Source: Rhizobiales bacterium dw_265
GTDB lineage: Bacteria; Pseudomonadota; Alphaproteobacteria; Micropepsales; Micropepsaceae
Direction of reading: 5' to 3'
Assembly (NCBI GenBank): GCA_018449595.1
Contig: JAAVUU010000001.1
Span: forward strand, 1,116,001-1,180,000
DNA length: 64,000 bases
Under the pieces are notes generated by a model that saw nothing but the letters and a program-made list of their open reading frames with translations, did not search any database and had not been told where the DNA came from. The position numbers and the translations under genes were made by a program. Below, piece by piece: positions 38,144 to 46,857 of the stretch; the stretch's first letter is position 1; each line of letters opens with the position of its first letter.

Positions 38144-39523
38144 ATGAAGAAGGCATGGATCGCGGCTTTGCTGCTGGGTGCGGCTCCGGCCTGGAGCAGC
38201 ATGGCGGATGACCGGCTGCTGACCGCGGTGCGCGGCGACGACCATGCCGCCCTCAAGAGCCTTTTGGCGCAGCATGCCAATGTGAATGCGCCCTTGCCCG
38301 ACAAGTCCACGGTGCTGGCCTGGGCGGTGGACCGTCAGGATGAAGAATCCGTGCACCTGCTGCTGGCGGCGGGCGCCAGGCCCAATGTCACCGACGTGAC
38401 CGGGGCCACGCCCTTGCTGCTGGCCTGCGAGCTGGGCAATCCCGGCATCGTCTCTCAGCTGGTCAAGGCCGGGGCCAATGTGAAGGCCGCGCGCCCCGAC
38501 GGCATCGGCGCGCTGGCGCTGTGCGCCGGAACCTCCACGCCGGAAACCCTGGCGCTGCTGAACGCCAGGGGCGCCGACGTCAATGCCGCCGATCCGGGCG
38601 GCCAGACCGTGCTGATGTGGGCTTCCTATAAAGGCCGCGCCGACAATATCGCCTGGCTGACGGCGCATGGCGCCAGGGTCGATGCGGTGTCGGCCAAGGG
38701 CTTCACGCCTTTGTTCTTCGCCCTGCGCAGCAAGGTGCCCGCCGCCGCCGACGCGCTGATGGCGGCGAATGCCGATACCAAAGCGGTGCTTCCCGACGGC
38801 ACCACGGTGATCGCGGCGGCGCTGGTGGAAGACAATATCCCCTTCGCCATGCAGGTCGTCTCGAAAGGCGTGGACGTGAACCAGCGCGACGCCCAGGGCC
38901 GCCAGCTGATCCATGTCGCCGCCGCCAGCGGCAATGCCGATTTCATCAAGCTGGTCCTGTCAAAGGGCGGCGATCCCAATGCGCTGACCGCGCCGCCTGC
39001 GCCGCCCGTGCTGGTGGCGCAGAATGCGCCCGCGCCCGCCGCCGGTGGCGGCCAGAAGCTGGCGCGCGCCGATGGCAGCGCAGGCCCGCCCCCGCCGCCG
39101 CCCGTGCCCATGCCGGCGCTGCTGATCGCGGCCCATTCCGGTTCGCCCGAGGCCATGAAGACGCTGATCGATGCGGGCGCCAAGCCCGATGTGAAGGCCG
39201 CCGACGGCACCACCCTGGCGCTGGCCACGGCAAGCGGCGGCACGCTGGCGGGCCTGAAATACGGCCTGCAGATGGACCCCGATCTCAACGCCACCGCGGC
39301 GGGCGGCAAGAGCATCATGCATATCGCCGTTGCCAACCGGCTGTCACCCGAGGCCGAGGCGATGATCCAGTATCTCGCCGACAAGGGCGCCAGGCTGGAT
39401 GCGCGCGACGACAAGGACAAAACCGCGGCGGACTTCGTCAACAGCAACGGGCCGGAGCGGATTCGCGTCTTCTATGTCCAGTTGCTCAAGGACCACAACA
39501 TCGCGCCGACCCTGAACCACTGA
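38144..39523 (+). CDS. Secreted ankyrin-repeat protein
   Basis: 459 residues: signal peptide, then ankyrin repeats (about 25-280: e.g. GATPLLLACELGNPGIVSQL, GQTVLMWASYKGRADNIAWL), a Pro/Ala-rich linker (about 283-328, with a run of six prolines), and further repeats to about 450. Starts 15 bases after the DUF1552 gene, completing a three-gene unit (cytochrome, DUF1552, ankyrin). Probably a periplasmic scaffold for the other two (inference). Confidence 0.9.
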   Translation: MKKAWIAALLLGAAPAWSSMADDRLLTAVRGDDHAALKSLLAQHANVNAPLPDKSTVLAWAVDRQDEESVHLLLAAGARPNVTDVTGATPLLLACELGNPGIVSQLVKAGANVKAARPDGIGALALCAGTSTPETLALLNARGADVNAADPGGQTVLMWASYKGRADNIAWLTAHGARVDAVSAKGFTPLFFALRSKVPAAADALMAANADTKAVLPDGTTVIAAALVEDNIPFAMQVVSKGVDVNQRDAQGRQLIHVAAASGNADFIKLVLSKGGDPNALTAPPAPPVLVAQNAPAPAAGGGQKLARADGSAGPPPPPPVPMPALLIAAHSGSPEAMKTLIDAGAKPDVKAADGTTLALATASGGTLAGLKYGLQMDPDLNATAAGGKSIMHIAVANRLSPEAEAMIQYLADKGARLDARDDKDKTAADFVNSNGPERIRVFYVQLLKDHNIAPTLNH

Positions 39524-39528
39524 CGGTC

Positions 39529-39698
39529 AGGGTTCGGACTCAATTGCCGGCAGTTTAATCACTTGTCATGGCCCGCCGGAGAGCGGGCCACCCAGTTGGT
39601 GCGCATAGGATGTCGGCATGGGAGTCTGCGTCACCTGGGTGGCCCGGATTCCCGGGCCATGACAGGTTTATTTTGAATTTCAATTGCGTACAGACCCT
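39529..39698. repeat. Palindromic intergenic repeat, family A copy 3
   Basis: 170 bases with ends AGGGTTCGGACTCAATTGCCG and CAATTGCGTACAGACCCT and core arms TCATGGCCCG / CGGGCCATGA. The internal halves ACCCAG and CTGGGT match copy 1 closely. Located between the convergent ankyrin and TPR genes; its right end reaches the TPR stop codon. Confidence 0.88.
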
Positions 39699-40251
39699 AG
39701 CCGACCTGGCCGGCGGGACGGCGGATGACGGTGAAGCGCGCAAGTTCCTGCGCCGCCGGCGCGAAGTCCGGCGCCAGTTCCTGGGCCTTGCGGTAATCGT
39801 GATAGGCGGCGGCGACATTGCCCAATGCTTCCTGGGCCTCGCCGCGATTGAAATAGGCGACATGCAGGTTGGGCGCGCCCAGGACTATCGCCTGGGTGAA
39901 ATCGGCGCGGGCCTCGTCATAGCGGACGGTGCGCAGCAGCACCAGCCCGCGCCCCATCCAGGCCGATGACAGGCTGGCGTCGCCCGACAAGGCGGCGGTG
40001 AAATCGGCGATGGCGGCCTCGTCCTGATGGGCGGCGGATTCGATGATGCCGCGATTGACCAGGGTGCCGGCGCGCATCTTCACCGTGCCGTCGTTTTCCA
40101 GCGCCAGGGTACAGGCGGCGATGCCGTCCTGCGCATGATCGGCGGCAGGCTGCGCGGCGGCGTTGAAACAATCCTGCTGGGCGCTGGGCTGGGCATGGGC
40201 GGCGGCGGTCGCCAGCACCGCGATTGCCGCGGCGGCAAGATACGGCTTCAT
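39697..40251 (-). CDS. Periplasmic TPR protein
   Basis: 184 residues: signal peptide ending AAHAQ, then about three tetratricopeptide-like helical pairs (ALENDGTVKMRAGTLVNRG, AIADFTAALSGDASLSSAWMGRG, HVAYFNRGEAQEALGNVAAAYHDYRKA). Two bases of the stop codon belong to the end of the adjacent repeat. A protein-interaction module with no assignable partner; it lies 168 bases upstream of nothing it obviously belongs to. Confidence 0.82.
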   Translation of the reverse strand: MKPYLAAAAIAVLATAAAHAQPSAQQDCFNAAAQPAADHAQDGIAACTLALENDGTVKMRAGTLVNRGIIESAAHQDEAAIADFTAALSGDASLSSAWMGRGLVLLRTVRYDEARADFTQAIVLGAPNLHVAYFNRGEAQEALGNVAAAYHDYRKAQELAPDFAPAAQELARFTVIRRPAGQVG

Positions 40252-40419
40252 GTTTCACTCCCGGACGGGGACCGTCTTGGGAATCCCGGCCCGCCTGAAG
40301 TGACGCTTTATCACCGCCGCGCGCATGTGCGGTCGCACAAACTGAAGTTTGCGAAGAAAAAAGACAGGATTGGCGCGCAAACGCGCATCGGCGCCTGTCA
40401 GAATTCAGGCAGCGCCAGG

Positions 40420-42636
40420 TTAACCCTTGAGAACTGCCGTCGCCTTGTCCAGCCGCGCCGCATAGGCCTTGAGCGCCTCGGCCACCAGCGAGACCTGATG
40501 CGGCACCGCATCGAACTTCTCTTCGGTGATGGACTCGGCGATGCCCGGCAGGGTGGTGACGCCATAACCGATATAGCGGCCCGGCGCGTAGATCAGGTTC
40601 TTGTACCAGGGCCGCCCCGGCAGGCCTTCCTCGGCCATCAGGGTCTGGTCGATGGTCTGCATGATGCCCTGCAGTTCGGCGATTTGCGCCGGGCCGGGCC
40701 GGGCGCCTTTCACGGCCGCTTCATAGGCCCCGGCGCTCTTGCCCAGGGTGGCGACCGCTTCGTCCAGGGCGGTGAAATCGAACTTGGGCACCGGCCTCAG
40801 CGGCAGCGGATCGCCATGCGGCCTGGTCGGGTCCGAGGCGACGGCAAAGGCATTGGCCGCCAGCAGGGTCTTCTGCTGTTCGGCCGCCGCGCGGCGCGCA
40901 TCGGCCAGCTTCTCCACCTTGGTGACATCGGCCTTGATGGCCGCGGCCAGGTCGGCGGGATGCTGCAGCGGCAACTCGCTGTCGGCGGCGGCCAGCACGG
41001 CATGGCCCACGGTCGCGGCCATCACCTTGCCATAGACCATGCCGGGATCGTCAAAACGGGTGTGATGCTCGAAAGTGTCGTAGCGCGAGTGATAGACGCC
41101 GCCGCCCGGCTCCTCGCCGCCGAAACCGAAATCCAGCGTCGTCACGCCCAGGTGATCGACAAAGCCGGAAAAGTCCGATCCCGAACCCGGCGCGCCCACC
41201 GGCAAGCTGCTGCCCGGCTCGGCCGCAGCCTTGGCTGCCTCCTTGATCTCGGGACTGGCGGCAGGCGACAGCGCCTCCACCTGCAGCCGCGCGCGGGCGC
41301 GGTCGGCGACCGAGACATGCGCCTCGGGATCGGTGACGCCGGCGGCGGCCCGGGTGGCGAGCTGGCCGATATCCTGGGTGCCCGAAGCCCGCATGAAGCC
41401 GCGCGAATTGCCGTCGGTGTTGATATAGATGACGGCCTTGCGCTTCAATTCATCGGCATGCTGTTCGACCCATTCGGTCGAGCCCAGCAGCATCGGCTCC
41501 TCGCCGTCCCAGCTGGTGTAGACGATGGTGCGCTTGGGCTTCCAGCCCGACTGGACCAGCTTGCCGATCGAACGCGCCTCGTCCAGCAAGGCGACCTGGC
41601 CGGACAGCGGATCGCTGGCGCCTTCCACCCAGCCGTCGAAGTGATTGCCGCGCACCACCCACTGGTCGGGCCATTCGCTGCCCTTGATGGTGGCGATCAC
41701 GTCGCGCACCGGCTTGAGGCTCCAGTCCGACTTGACCATCAGGTGGACGGCGGGCTGGCCCGCGCCGCCGCCGACGCGATAGGTGATGGGCAGCGCGCCG
41801 CGCCAGTTGCGCGGCGCCAGCGGGCCCGCGATGGATTTCAGCAGCACCTGGGCATCGGCATAGGAAATCGGCAGCGCCGGGATTTTCAGGATCGAAGGCG
41901 CGGTCTCCTTGGTCAGCCGCTTGGCGCCGGGCACCGCGCCATAGCCGGGGGTGTAGGGATCGCCGGGGGTCAGCATCATGTCCAGCGCCGAGCCGCGCTG
42001 GATGCCCTGCGGCGGGCGCAAGGCCCCCTTGGGATAGGTATCGCCCTGGGCATAGCCGTCATCGGCGGGATCGGAATAGATGATGCAGCCGATGGCGCCA
42101 TGCTTGGACGCCAGCAGCGGCTTCACACCGCGCCACACCTCGCCATAGCGGGCGATGACGATCTTGCCCTTGACGCTGACGCCAAGCTGCTGGAGCGCGA
42201 GATAGTCGGCCTCGGTGCCGTAATTGACATAGACCAGCGGCGCGGTGACATCGCCGTCGCCCTGATAGGCAAGATAGGCGGGCAGTGCCGGGTCTTTGGC
42301 CGTGGCGCTGGTGTCGCCGGGAATGGGTTTTTCCTGCAGCGTGGCTTTAAATCCACCCATCTCGACCGCTTCGGCGATAGGCGTCGGGAACAGCACGTCG
42401 AAAGTTTCGATATGGGCATCCCAGCCCCACTTCTTGTACTGGGCCAGGATCCATTCGGCATTCTTCTTGTCATGCGGCGAGCCGACATGGTTGGGCTCGG
42501 CCGAGGTCAGCTTCAGCCAGTCGGTCTGGTCCTTGGAACTCAGCGAGGCGTCGAAACGCTCATTCAGCGAGCCTTGTGCGAAAGCCGCGCCACAACAAAG
42601 CAGGGCCGCAAGGCCCCAGGAAAGCGGACGGATCAT
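40420..42636 (-). CDS. M28-family zinc aminopeptidase / glutamate carboxypeptidase II-like
   Basis: 738 residues with signal peptide ending AAFAQ. PA-domain region about 120-260, then the co-catalytic zinc peptidase domain: ligands His332 (GNHFDGW), Asp342, Glu380 with base Glu379 (WDGEE), Asp408 (INTDG) and His516 (VYHSRYDTFE), and a C-terminal dimerisation-like helical domain. Arrangement and spacing follow human GCPII/transferrin-receptor-type M28B peptidases. Probably hydrolyses peptides in the periplasm; last gene of the minus-strand peptidase group, 20 bases after the S9 gene. Confidence 0.93.
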   Translation of the reverse strand: MIRPLSWGLAALLCCGAAFAQGSLNERFDASLSSKDQTDWLKLTSAEPNHVGSPHDKKNAEWILAQYKKWGWDAHIETFDVLFPTPIAEAVEMGGFKATLQEKPIPGDTSATAKDPALPAYLAYQGDGDVTAPLVYVNYGTEADYLALQQLGVSVKGKIVIARYGEVWRGVKPLLASKHGAIGCIIYSDPADDGYAQGDTYPKGALRPPQGIQRGSALDMMLTPGDPYTPGYGAVPGAKRLTKETAPSILKIPALPISYADAQVLLKSIAGPLAPRNWRGALPITYRVGGGAGQPAVHLMVKSDWSLKPVRDVIATIKGSEWPDQWVVRGNHFDGWVEGASDPLSGQVALLDEARSIGKLVQSGWKPKRTIVYTSWDGEEPMLLGSTEWVEQHADELKRKAVIYINTDGNSRGFMRASGTQDIGQLATRAAAGVTDPEAHVSVADRARARLQVEALSPAASPEIKEAAKAAAEPGSSLPVGAPGSGSDFSGFVDHLGVTTLDFGFGGEEPGGGVYHSRYDTFEHHTRFDDPGMVYGKVMAATVGHAVLAAADSELPLQHPADLAAAIKADVTKVEKLADARRAAAEQQKTLLAANAFAVASDPTRPHGDPLPLRPVPKFDFTALDEAVATLGKSAGAYEAAVKGARPGPAQIAELQGIMQTIDQTLMAEEGLPGRPWYKNLIYAPGRYIGYGVTTLPGIAESITEEKFDAVPHQVSLVAEALKAYAARLDKATAVLKG

Positions 42637-42656
42637 GGTGCACCTCGAAGTTCGGG

Positions 42657-45212
42657 TTATTTGACACCCATATGGGCCAGAAGGAAATCGCTTCCGTCCT
42701 GGTAAATCTGCACCAGCTGTTCATAGGTCAGGTACAGGTCGTGGGTCTGGCCGGGCAGCACCTGCTGGCGCAATTCCACCTGCGGCCGTTTGGCCTGCAG
42801 GGCGCGCGCCATGATGGTGCCTTCGTTGAAGTTGACGTTCATGTCGTCATCGCCCTGGGCCAGGAAGACCGGCGAGGTCCAGGTCTCGATATTGCCCAGC
42901 GCCGAATATTTCACCCCGTCCGGGTTGGACGAGGTGTGAACGCCCGCCATGTCGAACCCGACCTTGAACAGATCGGAGTGCTGCGACAAGGCGTTGGAGG
43001 TCATGTAGCCGCCCCATGAGAGACCATAGATGCCCACGCCCCGGCTGGGATCGACATCCTTGCGCGCCATCAGCCATTTGGCGGCGCCGACAAAATCGAT
43101 CAGTTCGGAGTTGGCGGCGAAGCCCCAGCTGGGCGCATCGCGGAACGCCTCGCCGCGCATGATGCTGGAGCGGTATTCCACCGACAGCACCACGCAGCCG
43201 CGCCCGGCGAGATACTGGTTCATGCCGTAGAGATAGTGATAGGCGTCCATGTAATGGAAGCCCGGCAGCATCTGCCGGCGGATGCCGCCATGCGAGAAGA
43301 TGATGGCGCAGCCGTTGGGACGCGGCGGGGTGAACAACTGGCCGAAAGCGGTCTTGCCGTCGGCGGCGGGGAATTCCACCAGGGTCGGCTTCAGCAACGC
43401 TTTGGTGGGAAAGCCCACGGGCCGCGCCGGGAAGGCGGCGGTGACGGTCTTGCCCTTGGCGTCGCGCACCGAAACGGTATGGGGATCGGCCCAGCCTGCC
43501 CCGACATAGGCGACCGCGCCGCCCGCCAGCGCCAGCGGCGACCATTGATCGTGATCGCCCGGCGTCAGGGTGGCAGCGGGCTTGTCCAGCCCGACCGAAG
43601 CAATGTGGCGGCGGCCCAGATCGCCGATATTGGTGGCATAGAAGATGGTCTTGCGGTCGGGCGACAGCGCCGCCGTCTCGACTTCGCCATCGCCCGGCGT
43701 CAGCAGCCTGGCATCGCCGCCTGACACCGGCACGGCATACAGATGCCGCCAGCCATCGCCTTCATAGGGGAACGCGATCTTGCCGCCCGCCATCCAGAAC
43801 ATCGAGGGCTGGCCGGGGCTGTAGGACTGGTCCATGCCGTAGAACACCGAGCCCTGGCCGGGCCTGGCCTGCCAGATTTGATGTGGCCGAAGATCGGACA
43901 AGCTGACCGTCCAGATGGACCAGGGCGTCTTGGCCACCACCGGGCCGCAATAGCGATAGTTGCCGCAGCCTTCGCTGTTGGAACTGCCCGGTTCGCCCGG
44001 CGCCGCCCGGCGGAAGGCGATGCCGCGGCTGTCGGGCGACCAGACCGGGCCGGAATCCAGGTCGGCGCCATGGGGGATGACGACCGCCGTCCTGGTGGCG
44101 AAGTCGTAGATTTCGATGCCGTGGGCGCGTTCATAGACCGCCTTGCCGCCATCGGGCGAAAACTGCAGCCCGGTGCGCTCACCCGACAGATATTCCTGCG
44201 GCGCGCCCGCGCCCAATAGCCTGCCCTTGTCCCAGATCAGCATCGCCGCCATCACATTGCCGTCCGCCCGCCACAGCACATATTTGTTGTCCGGCGTGAA
44301 CATCGGATCGCGGCCGCTGCCCAACAGGCGCGGCGCATCGGCGCCCTTGGTGCCGATCAGCCAGACCTGTTGCAGCGGCATGTCGGGGAAGGAAGTGGGA
44401 TTGGGGGCATCGCCCTGGGGGTTGATCCGCCCGCCGCGCACATAGGCCACCGCCGCGCCGGTCTTCGACACCGCGACATCTTCCATGTCCTGGCCGTCGT
44501 CTTCGGGATAGCCGGTCAGCTTCTTCGCCGCCGCGCCAACCTTGAGGAAATAGACATTGCGGCTCTTGCCCTCGCGGCTGACATAGGCGAGCGCGGTGCC
44601 GTCGCCCGACGGCGCGGGCGGATACAGAAAGGGCGCGGCCAGCACCGAGGCGATGGTGAATCTCTCGTCCGGCTTTTTCGGCGGCGGCGTCCAGGCCGCC
44701 AGCTTCAGCCGTGTCACCGGCCGCGTCAGGCGTGCGTCGGCCAGCCCCGGTACCTTGCGGGTAAAGGTGATCGTGCCGCCATCCGCCGACCAGGACGGAT
44801 CGCTGTCCAGGTCGAAGGACGGGTCGACAGTGGAAATCTGCCGCGTCGCCAGGTCGTAGACACAGATGAACTGCCAGGTGTCGCCGGGCGCGCCGTCATC
44901 CTTCCAGGTGCGGCTGTTCTCATAGGCGATGGATTTGCCGTCGGGCGAGAACACGACCTTGTGTACCGCGCCGCGCGTGGTGAGCAGCCGGTTGGGCGCG
45001 CTCCACACCGCGTCGGCGCCGGCGCGGGTGGCGCTGACAATGCTGTGATCGTGATCGCTGGGCCAGGCGGCCCGCAAGCCGTCGGCCGAGATCGCCGCCC
45101 CGGCCGGCGGAGGCGCCGCCTGTTCGCCGCCGCCGCGCCGCTGGGCGAAAGCGGGCGCGGCCATCGCAAGCATCAGCCCCAGAAAGGTTGCCGCCAGCCC
45201 GCGCATCATCAT
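42657..45212 (-). CDS. S9-family prolyl oligopeptidase-like serine peptidase
   Basis: 851 residues: signal peptide ending AAPAFAQ, WD40/TolB-like propeller (about 50-590, e.g. KVVFSPDGKSIAYE), then an alpha/beta-hydrolase domain with Ser732 (GLSWGGY), Asp790 (QGDDDMNV) and His824 (GQTHDLY). Order and spacing fit dipeptidyl/acylaminoacyl peptidases. It starts with three consecutive ATG codons; any could be used. Sits 10 bases after the M20 gene, so probably the same transcript. Confidence 0.93.
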   Translation of the reverse strand: MMMRGLAATFLGLMLAMAAPAFAQRRGGGEQAAPPPAGAAISADGLRAAWPSDHDHSIVSATRAGADAVWSAPNRLLTTRGAVHKVVFSPDGKSIAYENSRTWKDDGAPGDTWQFICVYDLATRQISTVDPSFDLDSDPSWSADGGTITFTRKVPGLADARLTRPVTRLKLAAWTPPPKKPDERFTIASVLAAPFLYPPAPSGDGTALAYVSREGKSRNVYFLKVGAAAKKLTGYPEDDGQDMEDVAVSKTGAAVAYVRGGRINPQGDAPNPTSFPDMPLQQVWLIGTKGADAPRLLGSGRDPMFTPDNKYVLWRADGNVMAAMLIWDKGRLLGAGAPQEYLSGERTGLQFSPDGGKAVYERAHGIEIYDFATRTAVVIPHGADLDSGPVWSPDSRGIAFRRAAPGEPGSSNSEGCGNYRYCGPVVAKTPWSIWTVSLSDLRPHQIWQARPGQGSVFYGMDQSYSPGQPSMFWMAGGKIAFPYEGDGWRHLYAVPVSGGDARLLTPGDGEVETAALSPDRKTIFYATNIGDLGRRHIASVGLDKPAATLTPGDHDQWSPLALAGGAVAYVGAGWADPHTVSVRDAKGKTVTAAFPARPVGFPTKALLKPTLVEFPAADGKTAFGQLFTPPRPNGCAIIFSHGGIRRQMLPGFHYMDAYHYLYGMNQYLAGRGCVVLSVEYRSSIMRGEAFRDAPSWGFAANSELIDFVGAAKWLMARKDVDPSRGVGIYGLSWGGYMTSNALSQHSDLFKVGFDMAGVHTSSNPDGVKYSALGNIETWTSPVFLAQGDDDMNVNFNEGTIMARALQAKRPQVELRQQVLPGQTHDLYLTYEQLVQIYQDGSDFLLAHMGVK

Positions 45213-45222
45213 CCCGCTCTGC

Positions 45223-46806
45223 CTATTTGTCGGGATATTTGACGCCCAGCTGATCCAGATAGGTCGGATACTTCCTGGCGTCGTAATAGAAAGGCTCCAT
45301 CAGCGGGCGGTACTTTTCCATCACCTCGTCATTGCGATGGATCGCCGGTTCGTCGGTGGGCGCCACCATCGAGATGTAATGCATGTCCTTGTTCTGGACA
45401 TTCTGGAAGAAATCCTTGGCGTCGCTCACCAGTTGCGGCGTGGTCATCAGGTCCAGCACCGTCATCGCCACCGCCTTGGCCCCGGCCACCACGCCCTTGT
45501 GGGCGATGGGCGTCGCCATCGCCATCGCCGCCAGCTTGTTGTGCATGGTGGCGTTGGGGATGTTGGCGGGGAACATCATCATCACGGTGGGCACCGTCCA
45601 GGTGATGTCGCCGACATCGTCGGAGGCGCCGCCCGCCGGGTTGCCGCCGCTGGTGGGCGTCAGCAAGGGCAGCACCGTGTCCATCAGCGGCTGCACCGGC
45701 AGGTGGTTCTCGGTCTGCACTTCCTTGGCGAAGGTCTGGTCGCCGGCCGTCCATTTGGGCATGCCGACCGTCTTCATATTCTCATAGGCGGCTTCGGCCA
45801 GCGGCCTGTTGCTGTAGATCGGCGCTGCTTCGCCCAGCAGCTGGCGGGTGACGGTGGTGCCGGTCTCTTTGGCGGCGGCTTCGGCGGTCTCGTTGCCGAT
45901 GTCATAGAGCGATTTCACGCTGGCGAAATCATGGTCGCGGAAATAGTACCAGACCGAAGCGGTGTCCGGCACGATGTTGGGCTGGTCGCCGCCATTGGTG
46001 ATGACATAATGCGTGCGCTGCGACAAAGGCAGGTGTTCGCGGCGAAAATTCATCGCCACGTCCATCAGTTCGACGCCATCCAGGGCGCTGCGCCCGTCCC
46101 AGGGATCGGCGGCGGCATGCGCCGTCTTGCCATGGAAGGTATATTCCACCGACACCATGCCGTTGCCGCCCATGCCCCACATGGTGGCGAACATCGGCGC
46201 GACATGGACATAGATGCAGGCATCGACATCCTTGAACACGCCGGCGCGCACATAGAAAGCCTTGCCGCCCAGCAGTTCCTCGGCGATGCCGGGCCACAGC
46301 ATCAGCCGGCCCTTGAGATGGTTCTTTTCCATCACCGCCTTCACCGCCAGGGCAGCCGCGATCTGAAGCGGCACGCCGGAATTGTGGCCCTCGCCATGGC
46401 CCGGCGCACCCGGCACCAGCGGCTTGAGGGTCGGGATGCCCGGTACCTGCGACAGGCCGCGCAAATCGTCTTCGTCGCTCCCCATCGCAATTAACGGCCC
46501 CCCTTCACCCCAGGTCGCGGTCCAGGCGGTGGGAATGCCGGCGATGCCGCGGGTGATCTTGAAGCCGTTCTTTTCCAGGATGCCGGTGAGATAGGCGCTG
46601 GTGCGCACTTCCTGGAAGCCGGGTTCGCCGTAGCTGAACACCGTGTCCACCATCACCTGCACCTGCTTGGCCTGGGCGTCCACATTGGCGGCGGCCTCCT
46701 GCTTCAGGGCGGCGGGCGCGGCGGCAAAAGCCGGCGCCAAGGCCGGCGTCAGCAGGGAGGCGGACAGCAGGACCGCGGTGACGCGCGGAACGGAATGGAA
46801 CATCAT
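45223..46806 (-). CDS. M20-family amidohydrolase, AbgB-like (copy 2)
   Basis: About 527 residues from the ATG at 46806 (46803 and a TTG at 46815 are alternatives); signal peptide ending AFAA. M20/AbgB features: GEPGFQE near the N-terminus, PGHGEGHNSG metal site, ELLGGKAFYVRAG, and a lid domain with the HGKTAHAA motif. E. coli AbgB is a cytosolic subunit for p-aminobenzoyl-glutamate cleavage, but this protein carries an export signal, so it probably cleaves amide-linked amino acids in the periplasm. Strongly similar to the next gene upstream. Confidence 0.9.
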   Translation of the reverse strand: MMFHSVPRVTAVLLSASLLTPALAPAFAAAPAALKQEAAANVDAQAKQVQVMVDTVFSYGEPGFQEVRTSAYLTGILEKNGFKITRGIAGIPTAWTATWGEGGPLIAMGSDEDDLRGLSQVPGIPTLKPLVPGAPGHGEGHNSGVPLQIAAALAVKAVMEKNHLKGRLMLWPGIAEELLGGKAFYVRAGVFKDVDACIYVHVAPMFATMWGMGGNGMVSVEYTFHGKTAHAAADPWDGRSALDGVELMDVAMNFRREHLPLSQRTHYVITNGGDQPNIVPDTASVWYYFRDHDFASVKSLYDIGNETAEAAAKETGTTVTRQLLGEAAPIYSNRPLAEAAYENMKTVGMPKWTAGDQTFAKEVQTENHLPVQPLMDTVLPLLTPTSGGNPAGGASDDVGDITWTVPTVMMMFPANIPNATMHNKLAAMAMATPIAHKGVVAGAKAVAMTVLDLMTTPQLVSDAKDFFQNVQNKDMHYISMVAPTDEPAIHRNDEVMEKYRPLMEPFYYDARKYPTYLDQLGVKYPDK

Positions 46807-46813
46807 GGCATCC

Positions 46814-46852
46814 AAAAAAAATGGCCGGCTCCAGGTTGGTGAAGCCGGCCAT
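46814..46852 (-). terminator. Hairpin with T8 tract between the two AbgB-like genes
   Basis: Perfect 10-base stem ATGGCCGGCT / AGCCGGCCAT with a 12-base loop and eight T's on the minus strand. It stands six bases after the stop of the first copy and its T tract reaches to within 8 bases of the start of the second, so it may act as a partial terminator or attenuator rather than an operon end. Confidence 0.85.
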
Positions 46853-46857
46853 GACTA

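Noticed and set aside
40027..42705. 892-codon plus-strand open frame
   Set aside because: Mirror of the M28 peptidase gene, with the same repetitive His/Gly/Arg composition; no recognisable protein features.
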